Positions 45,516 through 54,348 are shown, counted from the stretch's first letter. The stretch: 64,000 nt of DNA from Nonomuraea sp. NEAU-A123 (GCF_018603905.1 NZ_JAHFZZ010000033.1:1-64000); one strand, 5' to 3'. Translations and numbers: made by a program. Notes: generated by a model from the letters alone, not told the origin.

Positions 45516-46262
45516 ATGCACGTACTCATCACCGGGGGTTCCTCCGGCATCGGTGCGGCCACCGCCGTCGCCTACGGAGCCACGGGAGCCCGCGTCACCA
45601 TCACCTACAACTCCGGCGAAGAGCGGGCGGCCCAGGTGGTCAAGCGAGTGGAGCAGGCCGGCGGCACGGCCGCGGCCGTGCACCTCGACCTGGAGGACCA
45701 CGCGAGCATCACCGCCGCCGCGCGGGAAGTGGGGCCGGTCGACGCGCTGGTCGCCAACGCGGTGCGCTGGGGCACGATCATGCCCAACAGCGTCTCCTTC
45801 GAAGAGGTGCCCGCGGCGGAGTGGACGGCCGCCCTGCACGCGAACGTGGTCGGCAACGCCGTTCTCGTGGGGGCCGTGCTGCCCGGCATGCGGCGCAACG
45901 GTTTCGGGCGGATCGTGTTCGTGTCGTCGGGTGCGGCGGAGGAGGGACTGCCGGGCCCCGGGGCGTACGGCACGGCCAAGATGGCCCTGCACGGCATGGC
46001 CCGCGCGCTCGCCTGGGAGGCCGGCAAGGACGGCATCCTGGTGAACGTGGCCGCCGCCGGATTCACTCTCACCGAGCGCGAACGGCCCGTCCCACAGGAG
46101 GTCGTGGACACGCTCGCCGCCCGTACCCCCACCCGGCGACTCTCGACGGCGGACGACCTGGCGGCGCTGATCGTCTTCCTCGGCTCCGCGGCGAACCGCA
46201 ACCTCACCGGAGAGATCATCCGCGACGGATCCACCGCCGGCCGGTCGGCACATGCCCTCTGA
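45516..46262 (+). CDS. SDR family NAD(P)-dependent oxidoreductase
   Basis: 248 residues, classical short-chain dehydrogenase. TGGSSGIGAATA is the cofactor glycine motif, VSSGAAEEG holds the catalytic Ser, and YGTAKMAL holds the Tyr-x-x-x-Lys pair. The ending LTGEIIRDGST is typical. Cofactor preference and substrate are not determined. AACGAGGAG precedes ATG 45516. Confidence 0.9.
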   Translation: MHVLITGGSSGIGAATAVAYGATGARVTITYNSGEERAAQVVKRVEQAGGTAAAVHLDLEDHASITAAAREVGPVDALVANAVRWGTIMPNSVSFEEVPAAEWTAALHANVVGNAVLVGAVLPGMRRNGFGRIVFVSSGAAEEGLPGPGAYGTAKMALHGMARALAWEAGKDGILVNVAAAGFTLTERERPVPQEVVDTLAARTPTRRLSTADDLAALIVFLGSAANRNLTGEIIRDGSTAGRSAHAL

Positions 46263-46300
46263 TCTGGCCCCCGGGTGCGCGAGCAGGGGAGCGGCCAACC

Positions 46301-46313
46301 TAGACTGAAGCAC
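46301..46313 (+). promoter_or_regulatory. -10 element for a leaderless purF transcript
   Basis: TAGACT (46301-46306) lies seven bases before GTG 46314, and no ribosome site is visible. The transcript probably starts at or within a base of the start codon. No convincing -35 could be placed. Confidence 0.45.
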
Positions 46314-47750
46314 GTGCTGAAAGGCGACGGCCGGCTCGGCCATGACCTGGACCCCCAAGACCGTGCTCCGCAAGACGCCTGTGGCGTCTTCGGCGTCTGG
46401 GCTCCAGGCGAGGAAGTCTCCAAACTCACCTACTACGGACTGTACGCGTTGCAACACCGCGGACAGGAGTCCGCGGGCATCGCGGTCAGCGAGGGCAGCC
46501 GCATCCTCGTCTACAAGGACATGGGCCTGGTCGCCCAGGTCTTCGACGAATCGGTGCTCGGCACGCTCCGGGGCCATCTGGCCATCGGCCACTGCCGCTA
46601 CTCCACGACCGGCTCCAGTGTGTGGGAGAACGCCCAGCCCACGCTCAGCTCCACCGACGTCGGCGGCCTCGCGCTCGCCCACAACGGCAACCTGATCAAC
46701 ACCCCGGAGCTGGCCCAGCGGCTGGCCCCCGGGGCGACCAGGGCGAGCACCGACACCGACGTGCTCACCACACTGCTCGCCCAGGACCGTGACCGGTCCA
46801 TCGAGGACGCGGCGGCCGAGCTGCTGCCGCAGGTCAAGGGCGCCTACTCGCTGGTGTTCATGAACGAGAAGACCCTCTACGCGGCCCGCGACCCGCAGGG
46901 CATCCGCCCGCTGGTCCTGGGCCGCCTGGAGCGGGGCTGGGTGGTGGCCTCCGAGACGGCCGCGCTCGACATCGTGGGCGCCACGTTCACCCGCGAGATC
47001 GAGCCGGGCGAGCTGCTCACCATCGACGAGCGGGGCGTCAGGTCGCGCCGGTTCGCGCTGGCCGAGCCGAAGGGCTGCCTGTTCGAGTACGTCTACCTGG
47101 CCCGCCCCGACACCACCATCGCCGGGCGCGGCGTCCAGGTCACCCGGGTCGAGGTCGGCCGTGAGCTGGCCCGCGAGCACCCCGTCGAGGCCGACCTGGT
47201 CATCCCGACGCCCGAGTCCGGCACTCCCGCCGCCGTCGGCTACGCGCAGCAGAGCGGCATCCCCTACGGCCAGGGCCTGGTGAAGAACTCCTACGTCGGC
47301 CGCACCTTCATCCAGCCCTCGCAGACCATCCGGCAGCTCGGCATCAGGCTCAAGCTCAACCCGCTGCGCGAGGTCGTCGAGGGCAAGCGCCTGGTCGTCG
47401 TGGACGACTCGATCGTGCGTGGCAACACCCAGCGCGCGATCGTCAGGATGCTGCGCGAGGCCGGCGCCAAAGAGGTGCACGTACGCATCTCCTCGCCGCC
47501 CGTGGCCTGGCCGTGCTTCTATGGCATCGACTTCGCGACCAGGGCCGAGCTCATCGCGGGCTCGCTCACCGTCGAGGAGATCCGTGCCTCGCTCGGCGCC
47601 GACTCGCTGGGCTACATCTCGCTGGAGGGCCTGACCAAGGCCACCACCATCCCCGCCGAACGCCTGTGCCGGGCCTGCTTCGACGGTTCCTACCCCATCC
47701 CCATCGACCAGGACAACGTGGGCAAGTTCGTGTTGGAGAGCAAGGCGTGA
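46314..47750 (+). CDS. purF: Amidophosphoribosyltransferase
   Basis: 478 residues; first committed step of purine synthesis (PRPP plus glutamine to phosphoribosylamine). A 22-residue propeptide precedes the N-terminal nucleophile Cys23 in DACGVFGVW. The glutaminase domain includes LQHRGQESAG and GHCRYSTTG; the PRTase loop is VVVDDSIVRGNTQR. C-terminal cysteines (LCRACFDGSYP) suggest the iron-sulfur/four-Cys type. GTG 46314 was chosen over an upstream ATG because family proteins begin at this point. The stop overlaps purM (GTGA). Confidence 0.95.
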   Translation: MLKGDGRLGHDLDPQDRAPQDACGVFGVWAPGEEVSKLTYYGLYALQHRGQESAGIAVSEGSRILVYKDMGLVAQVFDESVLGTLRGHLAIGHCRYSTTGSSVWENAQPTLSSTDVGGLALAHNGNLINTPELAQRLAPGATRASTDTDVLTTLLAQDRDRSIEDAAAELLPQVKGAYSLVFMNEKTLYAARDPQGIRPLVLGRLERGWVVASETAALDIVGATFTREIEPGELLTIDERGVRSRRFALAEPKGCLFEYVYLARPDTTIAGRGVQVTRVEVGRELAREHPVEADLVIPTPESGTPAAVGYAQQSGIPYGQGLVKNSYVGRTFIQPSQTIRQLGIRLKLNPLREVVEGKRLVVVDDSIVRGNTQRAIVRMLREAGAKEVHVRISSPPVAWPCFYGIDFATRAELIAGSLTVEEIRASLGADSLGYISLEGLTKATTIPAERLCRACFDGSYPIPIDQDNVGKFVLESKA

Positions 47751-48772
47751 CGACGTACGAGGCCGCCGGAGTCGACATCGAGGCGGGCGAGCGCGCCGTC
47801 TCCCTGATGAAGGCAAAGGTGGCCCGCTCCCGCCGGCCCGAGGTGGTCGACGACGCCAGCGGCTTCGCCGGCCTGTTCGACGCCTCGGCCCTGCTGCGCT
47901 ACCAGCGCCCGCTGCTGGCCACCTCGACCGACGGCGTGGGCACCAAGGTCATGCTCGCCCAGCGATACGGCAAGCACGACACGATCGGCATCGACCTCGT
48001 CGCCATGGTCCTCGACGACCTGGTGGTGTGCGGCGCCGAGCCGCTGTTCATGACCGACTACATCGCCTGCGGCAAGGTGGTGCCCGAGCGGATCGCCGAG
48101 ATCGTGGGCGGCGTCGCCGAGGGCTGCCGGCTGGCCGGAGCGGCCCTGCTCGGCGGCGAGACCGCCGAACACCCGGGAGCCATGGGGCCCGACGAATACG
48201 ACCTGGCGGGCGCGGGCACCGGCGTCGTGGAGGCGTCGGCCATGCTCGGCGCCTCCCGCGTGCGGGCCGGCGACGCGGTGCTCGGCCTGGCGTCGTCGGG
48301 AGTGCACTCCAACGGCTATTCGCTGGTACGCCACGTGCTGCGCGAGTCGTCACTGTCGCTCGACGCCCACCTCCCCGAGCTGGCCAGGCCGCTGGGCGCC
48401 GAGCTGCTGGAGCCCACCCGGATCTACTCGCTCGACTGCCTGGAGCTGGCCCGCGCGGTGGACGTGCACGCCTACGCCCACATCACGGGCGGCGGCATCG
48501 AGAGCAACCTGTCCCGCTCACTCCCCGACCACCTGGACGCCGCCCTCGACCGCTCGTCGTGGACCCCGCCACCGATCTTCTCGGTCCTGGCCGGCCACGG
48601 CGGCATCGAACAGAAGGACATGGACAAGACCTTCAACCTGGGCGTCGGCATGGCCGCCATCGTGTCCCAGGAGTCAGCAGACGAAGCCCTACGCCTACTG
48701 GCCGACCGCGGTCTGGATGCATGGGTCCTGGGAGAAATCACCGAGGGCACCGGCAAAGCCGGCTACCGCTGA
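47747..48772 (+). CDS. purM: Phosphoribosylformylglycinamidine cyclo-ligase (AIR synthetase)
   Basis: 341 residues. It closes the imidazole ring of FGAM using ATP. Typical segments are YEAAGVDIEAGERAV, STDGVGTKVMLA, LLGGETAEHPGAMGPDEYDLAG and AHITGGGIESNLSR. It is coupled to purF by the GTGA overlap. The order purF-purM-DUF3073 is the usual one in actinobacteria. Confidence 0.95.
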   Translation: MTTYEAAGVDIEAGERAVSLMKAKVARSRRPEVVDDASGFAGLFDASALLRYQRPLLATSTDGVGTKVMLAQRYGKHDTIGIDLVAMVLDDLVVCGAEPLFMTDYIACGKVVPERIAEIVGGVAEGCRLAGAALLGGETAEHPGAMGPDEYDLAGAGTGVVEASAMLGASRVRAGDAVLGLASSGVHSNGYSLVRHVLRESSLSLDAHLPELARPLGAELLEPTRIYSLDCLELARAVDVHAYAHITGGGIESNLSRSLPDHLDAALDRSSWTPPPIFSVLAGHGGIEQKDMDKTFNLGVGMAAIVSQESADEALRLLADRGLDAWVLGEITEGTGKAGYR

Positions 48773-48775
48773 CAC

Positions 48776-48834
48776 GGGTGGCAGGGGTTGCCGCTGGGCG
48801 ACACCTGCCGCCGCTTCGCCACCCAGATGGTCTC
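48776..48834 (+). terminator. Possible purM terminator (nested hairpin)
   Basis: GGGTGGC pairs with GCCACCC and, inside, GGCAGG pairs with CCTGCC, starting four bases after the purM stop. The stem is interrupted and no U-tract follows, so support is moderate. Confidence 0.4.
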
Positions 48835-48941
48835 ACCGTCTTGTAACGGCGCCCGGCCCTGTGCGGGCTCAGCAGCCGTATTCCTGGAGGCCCCCAGCCC
48901 TGAACGGCGGGTGGCGGCCAGGTTGGCCGTGCCGTAACCCC

Positions 48942-48982
48942 AAAAAAAGAAAATTCGCCCCACGGGTGGGTGCCGTGGGGCG
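48942..48982 (-). terminator. Intrinsic terminator of the DUF3073 gene
   Basis: On the minus strand a perfect 10-bp stem (CGCCCCACGG with CCGTGGGGCG, 7-nt loop) is followed by AATTTTCTTTTTTT. This is the only classical U-tract terminator I see in the window. It lies 23 bp after the DUF3073 stop. Confidence 0.9.
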
Positions 48983-49005
48983 GACTCGCTCAACCAGAAG
49001 AACGA

Positions 49006-49230
49006 CTACGAACGTCCGGACGAACGATCGTCGTCGTTGTTGCTGTAGTCATCGGCGTAATCGGCATAGCGATCCGCCAGCTCATCGCTGAGGTCGTCGG
49101 CGTCGTCATTGTCGCTGGAGTCTCCGACCCCGAGTTCATCGCGAAGACGATCAAGATCCGTGCCACCGCTGTTGTACTTCAGCTGGCGAGCAACCTTGAC
49201 CTGCTTGGCCTTTGCTCGGCCGCGCCCCAT
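49006..49230 (-). CDS. DUF3073 family protein
   Basis: 74 residues. The start MGRGRAKAKQVKVARQLKY and the following SGGTDLDRLRDELG are the conserved signature; the second half is a very acidic tail rich in Asp and Ser. Found next to purM throughout actinobacteria; function unknown. Basic head and acidic tail suggest nucleic-acid or protein binding. Own U-tract terminator downstream. Confidence 0.9.
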   Translation of the reverse strand: MGRGRAKAKQVKVARQLKYNSGGTDLDRLRDELGVGDSSDNDDADDLSDELADRYADYADDYSNNDDDRSSGRS

Positions 49231-49288
49231 TGGCTCGACCCCCTCGTGTGGGGTCGTCCCCGACCCCTCGTCGCTAACGCACCACACA

Positions 49289-49315
49289 CTGACGCCGCCT
49301 GACTTTGGGCGTCAG
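49289..49315 (-). terminator. Hairpin between DUF3073 and valine dehydrogenase genes
   Basis: CTGACGCC pairs with GGCGTCAG (8 bp) around an 11-nt loop. It lies in the 151-bp gap after the valine dehydrogenase stop, so it could end that transcript or act near the DUF3073 promoter. No U-tract is present. Confidence 0.4.
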
Positions 49316-49381
49316 CCTATCGTTCGCCTATTACCGTACCTGTTTTGTGCCCAGCTCGGTACGCCGTATGGGCGTGGGGCG

Positions 49382-50461
49382 TCAGTGGCCCAGCCAAATG
49401 CCCCTAATACGCCCGACTTCCGACATTCTGCGCTCGGCCAGCCTATCTGCTGCGACCGCCGGAGGGACGCCCTCCTCGCCCGCGATCGCGAAGATCTTCA
49501 GAGTCGTGTCATAGATCTGGGTCGTCTTGGCTCTGGCACGCTCCATGCTGAAGCCCTCGAGCTCGTCCGCGACCTGGATCACGCCGCCTGAGTTGACCAC
49601 GTAGTCGGGCGCGTAGAGGATGCCGCGCTCCGCGAGCTGCTTCTCGACCCCGGGATGGGCGAGCTGGTTGTTGGCCGCACCACAGACGATCTTGGCGCGG
49701 AGCGTGGCCGACGCGTGGTCGTCGAGCGCCCCGCCCAGCGCGCAGGGGGCGAACACGTCGATGTCCGCCGCGATGAGCGCCGCCGCGTCGGCCACGACGT
49801 TCACCTCGGGGTGGCGCTGCCGTACGCGCTCGACCGCCTTGGGGTCGACGTCGCAGACGACCACTTCGGCCCCGTCCTCGCACAGCAGGTCCACCAGCCG
49901 GTGGCCGACCTTGCCGACGCCCTCGACGCCGACCCGCCTGCCGTGCAGCGACGGCGTGCCGTACACGCGCTCGGCCGAGGCCCGCATGCCCTGGAAGACG
50001 CCGAACGCGGTGAGGATCGAGGAGTCGCCGGCGCCGCCGTGGGCCAGCGTGCGGCCGACCACGAAGCGCGACTCCCTCGCGACGACGTCCATGTCCTCGC
50101 TGTAGGTGCCCACGTCACAGGCGGTGATGTAGCGCCCGCCGAGCGACTGGATGAAGCGGCCGTAGGCGCGCAGCAGCGCCTCGCTCTTGTCCCGGGCCGG
50201 GTCGCCGATGATGACGGCCTTGCCGCCGCCGAGATCGAGACCGGCCAGCGCGTTCTTGTAGGCCATGCCCTTGGCCAGGTTGAGCACGTCGGCCAGGGCC
50301 GCCTGCTCGTCCGGGTAGGGGTAGAACCTGGTCCCTCCCAGGGCCGGCCCCAGCGCGGTGTTGTGGATGGCGATGATGGCACGCAGGCCGCTCTGCTCGT
50401 CTGCGCAGAAAACGACCTGCTCATGGACGTCCTTGTGGGACGAGCCGAAGACATCGGTCAC
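49382..50461 (-). CDS. vdh: Valine/leucine dehydrogenase
   Basis: 359 residues, NAD-dependent amino acid dehydrogenase that deaminates valine or leucine to the 2-oxo acid. The catalytic Lys lies in KGMAYKNALAGLDLGGGKAVI-type text, the Rossmann motif is VGVEGVGKVG, and ALGPALGGTRFYPY is characteristic. Its position between DUF3073 and bldC matches Streptomyces vdh. Its products feed the 2-oxoacid dehydrogenase at 23-27 kb. Start is GTG 50461. Confidence 0.9.
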   Translation of the reverse strand: MTDVFGSSHKDVHEQVVFCADEQSGLRAIIAIHNTALGPALGGTRFYPYPDEQAALADVLNLAKGMAYKNALAGLDLGGGKAVIIGDPARDKSEALLRAYGRFIQSLGGRYITACDVGTYSEDMDVVARESRFVVGRTLAHGGAGDSSILTAFGVFQGMRASAERVYGTPSLHGRRVGVEGVGKVGHRLVDLLCEDGAEVVVCDVDPKAVERVRQRHPEVNVVADAAALIAADIDVFAPCALGGALDDHASATLRAKIVCGAANNQLAHPGVEKQLAERGILYAPDYVVNSGGVIQVADELEGFSMERARAKTTQIYDTTLKIFAIAGEEGVPPAVAADRLAERRMSEVGRIRGIWLGH

Positions 50462-50572
50462 GGTAGTGACTCCCTGTCCGTTACAGTCCGTCGCTCCGTT
50501 GCGACGGATATCGCTTCTCAGCGTAATAGCCGCGACGGTGCGAGCAGGTTGTCTTCATGACACGATGCCTCC

Positions 50573-51436
50573 GTGCTGCCCTATGCCGCTTACCTCCGGG
50601 TCTACGAGCCGCTGACCGCGTTCGCCGAGTCCGAGCGCAAGGTCTGGGCCGAGTACGCCGAATCGCGCGACCGCCCCCGCCGGGCCACCGCGCTCAACGC
50701 CGAGCACGACGAGGCCGTCAGGCGGCTGCTCGGCATGCCGCCCCACCCGGCACCCGCGCAGGAGAGCCCCAACGCCTATCTGCGGCGCGTTGAGGACCGG
50801 CTCTATGTCTGTCCGTGGCAGACGCGGTTGCGCTCGTGGCTGGCGTTCTCAAGGCTGCGTGGCAGCACTCCCGTGAAGCTCCTGGACCGGTTCGTCCCGA
50901 AGGCGATCGCCGAGCAGACCGCCGACGACTTCGACCGGTACAAGCGCACGGGTGACTCCTCCGCGCTCCGGACCCACATCCGCACCACGGCGTGGCACGT
51001 GCCACCCGCGTGGTTCGTGCCCTTCGACGGGAACGAGCGCTGGCTGGTGCTCGGCTCCTCCACTCCGGGACAGGACGTGACCACCACGACGGGACGCAAT
51101 CTCATCTACGTCACCTCCATGGCCCAGGCCAGGAGGCGTTCCGCGCGGGCGCTGCAGGTGCTGCGCAGGCACCTGGGCGAGGTGTCGGCCAACTTCGACG
51201 TGGAGGACGTGGCCAGGTGGCTCGAGGAGTTCCACCCGCACTCGCTGGTTGAGCTGGATTACGGCGGGTTGGTACACCTTATGAATGATGACGCTCTGCA
51301 AGCGGATCAGTCCGTCGCGGAGCTCTCCGCGGCCCTCACGGGGCTGGACACGGGTCAAGAAGAGCTTGCCTACGCCATGTATCAGAGGGTGATCCTGCGC
51401 TGGAAGTCAATGCAACTTCTGGAATCTGCCAACTGA
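50573..51436 (+). CDS. Conserved actinobacterial protein of unknown function
   Basis: 287 residues, soluble, no signal or membrane helix. I do not recognise a domain. Notable segments are ERWLVLGSSTPGQ, RNLIYVTSMAQARRRSARALQVLRRHLG and LVELDYGGLVHLMNDDALQADQS. A protein of this kind occupies the same place, divergent from valine dehydrogenase and upstream of bldC, in Streptomyces. That suggests a conserved role but does not define it. Start GTG 50573. Confidence 0.75.
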   Translation: MLPYAAYLRVYEPLTAFAESERKVWAEYAESRDRPRRATALNAEHDEAVRRLLGMPPHPAPAQESPNAYLRRVEDRLYVCPWQTRLRSWLAFSRLRGSTPVKLLDRFVPKAIAEQTADDFDRYKRTGDSSALRTHIRTTAWHVPPAWFVPFDGNERWLVLGSSTPGQDVTTTTGRNLIYVTSMAQARRRSARALQVLRRHLGEVSANFDVEDVARWLEEFHPHSLVELDYGGLVHLMNDDALQADQSVAELSAALTGLDTGQEELAYAMYQRVILRWKSMQLLESAN

Positions 51437-51758
51437 ACCCCAATACAACCGTCTGACCTGCATAAGTAGGTCATGACTCGCGGCTGCTCTCTTCTGCGAA
51501 CTGAGTAGTTTGCCGTTTTCACTGCGATACCACGAAACGTGTCGCTAGAATCACCGAGCGTGACATCGCCATGTGAGCGGGCAGTTGGGTCAAAGAAGGG
51601 CTCGCAAATCGCTCTGCGTGGCGGTATGGTCACTTCGGGTGATGCCGCATATGGCTCAGAAAAGCCGCACGCTCTGGGCTATAGGGGGACATCCGTGACA
51701 CGCGCAAAGGGAGTCACAGGATCGCTGAGCCGGTCCACACGGAGGAGAGGCCGCACAA
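51437..51758 (+). promoter_or_regulatory. bldC upstream region (322 bp without a gene)
   Basis: No protein gene is visible. It holds an inverted repeat TGACCT-N8-AGGTCA (51454-51473) just after the preceding stop. Candidate -10 elements are TAGAAT (51544-51549) and the run around CTATAGGG near 51680. The ribosome site GGAGGAGAGG precedes bldC. A long untranslated leader or several promoters would fit a developmental gene. Confidence 0.45.
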
Positions 51759-51962
51759 ATGTCAGCTCGTACACCCGAGGCCGAGCCGCTGCTCACGCCC
51801 GCTGAGGTCGCGACCATGTTCAGGGTCGACCCCAAGACCGTTACCCGGTGGGCGAAGGCAGGCAAGTTGACGTCGATTCGTACCCTCGGCGGTCACCGGC
51901 GTTACCGGGAGACCGAGGTCCGGGCACTGCTGGCGGGCATTCCGCAGCAGCGCTCGGAGTAG
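51759..51962 (+). CDS. bldC: BldC, MerR-type developmental regulator
   Basis: 67 residues, just one winged-helix MerR-like domain. LLTPAEVATMFRVDPKTVTRWAKAGKLTSIRTLGGHRRYRETEVRALL is almost identical, as I recall, to Streptomyces BldC, which binds direct repeats cooperatively and controls the timing of morphological development. There is no effector domain, as expected for this family. ATG 51759 follows a strong ribosome site. Confidence 0.95.
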   Translation: MSARTPEAEPLLTPAEVATMFRVDPKTVTRWAKAGKLTSIRTLGGHRRYRETEVRALLAGIPQQRSE

Positions 51963-52058
51963 TGCCGGGGTCGTCACGAACCTCAGGGGGGTTGAATGGT
52001 GGGCCGTGCTGGACAGCCCGGTCCACCCAGGTGACGACGTCATGTCGTAGTGGGAAGC

Positions 52059-52080
52059 TGGCGCCGCCCGCCCGGCGCCA
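52059..52080 (+). terminator. Hairpin after bldC
   Basis: TGGCGCCG pairs with CGGCGCCA (8 bp) around a 6-nt loop, followed by TCCTTCCCT. It lies between the convergent bldC and TetR genes and may serve both. Confidence 0.6.
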
Positions 52081-52087
52081 TCCTTCC

Positions 52088-52753
52088 CTAGGCGAGCTGC
52101 TCCCTGGTCAGTAGATCCAGCAGCCCGTCGACCTCCGTGTCATAGCCGGCGGCTACTCTGAGTAGCGCCACCATGTGATCGACGAGCATCTTCTCCAGCG
52201 TCGCGCGCTCGATGTCGCGGTGCTCCAGCCAGTCCAGGCCCGCGGTCTCCACCGACGCGATCCACGATCTCAGCGTCGTACGCAGCACCGGACTCGGCCG
52301 CTCGACCCGCATCTGCCGCTGGATGAGCCAGAAAAGGCGTTGCCGCACCCCGTCGACGATCTCCCCGATCTCCCCCGCCCGGTTGGCGGGGCCGCCGCGC
52401 AGCAGCGCCGCGAAGCCGGCCGCGTGCTCCTCGACGAAGTCGAAGTAGCGCCGCAGCCCTGAGGCGAGTTCGTCCAGCGGCCTGCCGCCGCCCTGCGGGC
52501 GCAGCCGCGACTCCAGTTGCTCGGCCGCGCTCTTCAGCGCCGCCACGTACAGCTCCTGCTTGCCGCCGAAGTAGTGGTAGACCAGTGCCCGCGAAGCGCC
52601 GGCGGCCGAGGCCACGTCGTCGATCGAGACGTCTTCCGCGTCGCGTGTGCTGAAGAGCTCGAGTGCCGCGGCCATGAGCTCCTCGCGACGGCGATCCACG
52701 CTGAGCCTGCGCCGAGCCGGTCGGGCCGCTTCGGCTGACTTCCCGGGTGTCAC
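52088..52753 (-). CDS. TetR family transcriptional regulator
   Basis: 221 residues from GTG 52753. The helix-turn-helix is VSIDDVASAAGASRALVYHYFGGKQELY. An ATG at 52792 in the same frame lies between the predicted -35 and -10 hexamers and therefore should not be transcribed, which decides the start. No obvious target gene is adjacent except the divergent LacI-type regulator. Confidence 0.87.
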   Translation of the reverse strand: MTPGKSAEAARPARRRLSVDRRREELMAAALELFSTRDAEDVSIDDVASAAGASRALVYHYFGGKQELYVAALKSAAEQLESRLRPQGGGRPLDELASGLRRYFDFVEEHAAGFAALLRGGPANRAGEIGEIVDGVRQRLFWLIQRQMRVERPSPVLRTTLRSWIASVETAGLDWLEHRDIERATLEKMLVDHMVALLRVAAGYDTEVDGLLDLLTREQLA

Positions 52754-52778
52754 AAGTGCACAGTATCCGACGGCCTGC

Positions 52779-52808
52779 CTAATAGCGGACATGTAGCCAA
52801 CCGGTCAA
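52779..52808 (-). promoter_or_regulatory. Putative promoter of the TetR gene
   Basis: TTGACC (52808-52803) and TATTAG (52784-52779), 18-nt spacer, minus strand. A transcript would begin about 20 bases before GTG 52753. Confidence 0.5.
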
Positions 52809-52899
52809 TATCAGCCTTCCCTAACCTGAAGCCGTACCCTGTGGCGAACTCGATCGTTTGGTCAGACAGGTGCCCAACTTCGCATCGCGGGGGAGACAC

Positions 52900-53949
52900 A
52901 TGTCAGGACCACCCGTCAACACTTCAACTATCGCCGAGCTCCGCGAGGTAGACGCGGTGCCTCGGCCAAGGCCGACCATCCGCAATGTCGCCGAGCGAGC
53001 CGGCGTCTCGAAATCGCTGGTCTCGCTCGTACTGCGCGGATCCCCGCACGTGAGCGAGCATCGGCGGCAAGCCGTGCTGCAGGCGGCTCGCGAGCTCGGC
53101 TACCGGCCCAACGCGGTCGCGCGGAGCCTCGTCGAAGGCCGTACCCACCTCATCGGCGCGCTCGTCGCCGACCTGCACAACCCGTTCTACGCCGAGTTCC
53201 TCGACGGTCTGCAGGAGAGCCTGCACGGCGACGGACTGCGCATGCTGATCGGCAACAGCCAGTGGGACCCCGCTTTCGAGGACGAGGCCGTGGAGGCCTT
53301 CCTGGAGCTCAGGGTCGACGGGCTGGTGCTGCTCGGCATCGCGCCGACCAGCGAGACGCTGATCGAGGCGACCTCCTACACGCCCACGGTCGTCGTAGGG
53401 GAACGTGACATCGAGCTCGAGGGCGTCGACATCGTCGTCGACGACGACCAGCTCGGCGCCCGTCTGGCCATCGACCACCTGGTCGACCACGGCCACAAGC
53501 GGATCGCGCACATCGAGGGTCCGCGCTCATCACGCTGCGAGGGTTATCTCGTGGCGATGCGCAGGCACTCGCTGGCGCCGTACATCATGGTCGAGGCCGC
53601 GGAGTCGACCGAGGAGGACGGCCGGCAGGCCGCCCTCGCCCTGCTCAGCCGCGAACCCAGGCCCACGGCGATCTTCGCCGCCAACGACGTGGTGGCGCTC
53701 GGCGTCCTCTCGGCCGCGGCGGAACTGGGTCTGAAGGTGCCGGACGACCTGTCGGTGGTCGGTTACGACAACACCCACCTGGCTGCCTCGCACCACATCT
53801 CTCTCACCTCCGTCGACCAACCGCGCCGCACCATGGGCCGGTCCGCGGCGGCCCTGCTCAGCGACCGGATCGGAGACCCCTCGAAAGTCGCCCGTCTACG
53901 CCAGGTGACCCCCGAACTGATCGTTCGGCGAAGCACGGGCCCCGCTTAG
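52900..53949 (+). CDS. LacI family transcriptional regulator
   Basis: 349 residues. The DNA-binding head is TIRNVAERAGVSKSLVSLVLRGSPHVSEHRRQAVLQAARELGYRPNAVARSL, followed by the periplasmic-binding-like effector domain (IGALVADLHNPFYAEFLDGL; FAANDVVALGVLSAAAELG). The head is preceded by an unusual ~35-residue extension. ATG 52900 has GGGGGAG upstream; an earlier GTG exists at 52858. The target is not apparent; no sugar transporter is adjacent. Confidence 0.88.
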   Translation: MSGPPVNTSTIAELREVDAVPRPRPTIRNVAERAGVSKSLVSLVLRGSPHVSEHRRQAVLQAARELGYRPNAVARSLVEGRTHLIGALVADLHNPFYAEFLDGLQESLHGDGLRMLIGNSQWDPAFEDEAVEAFLELRVDGLVLLGIAPTSETLIEATSYTPTVVVGERDIELEGVDIVVDDDQLGARLAIDHLVDHGHKRIAHIEGPRSSRCEGYLVAMRRHSLAPYIMVEAAESTEEDGRQAALALLSREPRPTAIFAANDVVALGVLSAAAELGLKVPDDLSVVGYDNTHLAASHHISLTSVDQPRRTMGRSAAALLSDRIGDPSKVARLRQVTPELIVRRSTGPA

Positions 53950-53993
53950 GGAGGGCCGAAGGAGCACGGGTCCCGTTTAGAGAGGGCCAAAGC
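53932..53993 (+). repeat. 31-bp tandem duplication spanning the LacI stop codon
   Basis: Two copies (53932-53962 and 53963-53993) beginning AGCACGGG match at 26 of 31 positions. The first copy contains the last codons and TAG stop of the LacI gene; four of the five differences are transitions. Confidence 0.8.
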
Positions 53994-54002
53994 TGGGTCA
54001 AC

Positions 54003-54026
54003 CCGTGCGGCGGCGGCGCCGCACGG
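54003..54026 (+). terminator. Hairpin after the LacI gene
   Basis: CCGTGCGGCG pairs perfectly with CGCCGCACGG (10 bp) around the loop GCGG, followed by AGGTTT. It lies directly after the 31-bp duplication. Confidence 0.65.
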
Positions 54027-54075
54027 AGGTTTACTCATCAGGTCAAGCGACACGATCTGATCCGGGGGGACAGCC

Positions 54076-54324
54076 ATGCGTGATCCGGAACTGGTGTCCT
54101 GCGCCCAGCGCGCGGCGACCGAGCTCGAACGCGCCTGGGCGCAGTGGCGCGCAAGCAGGGACAGGGGTACCGACGTCGGCGCGGAGTCCGTGGCCAGCTA
54201 CGTCGCCCACTCCCTCGACCACCCATGGGGCCGTCCCCGCGTCGTTCTCGGTCTCGACGCCGAGGACGCACGGGAGCTGGCCGCGCTGCTCGAACGGCAG
54301 GAGGTGGGCGAACACGTCTGGTGA
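54076..54324 (+). CDS. Small conserved-looking hypothetical protein
   Basis: 82 residues, acidic, no signal peptide. VASYVAHSLDHPWGRPRVVLGLDAEDARELAALLERQEVGEHVW has the amino-acid balance of a real protein. A GGGGGGACAG ribosome-like site lies a few bases before ATG 54076. No family recognised. Confidence 0.6.
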   Translation: MRDPELVSCAQRAATELERAWAQWRASRDRGTDVGAESVASYVAHSLDHPWGRPRVVLGLDAEDARELAALLERQEVGEHVW

Positions 54325-54348
54325 CGCCCGCCCTTGAGGTGAGCCTCC

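Noticed and set aside
45495..47816. 773-codon antisense frame over the SDR and purF genes
   Set aside because: Spans two unrelated real genes and an intergenic operator; no motifs.
48763..48993. 76-codon frame on the minus strand after purM
   Set aside because: It would read through the U-tract terminator of DUF3073 and has no ribosome site or homology I recognise.
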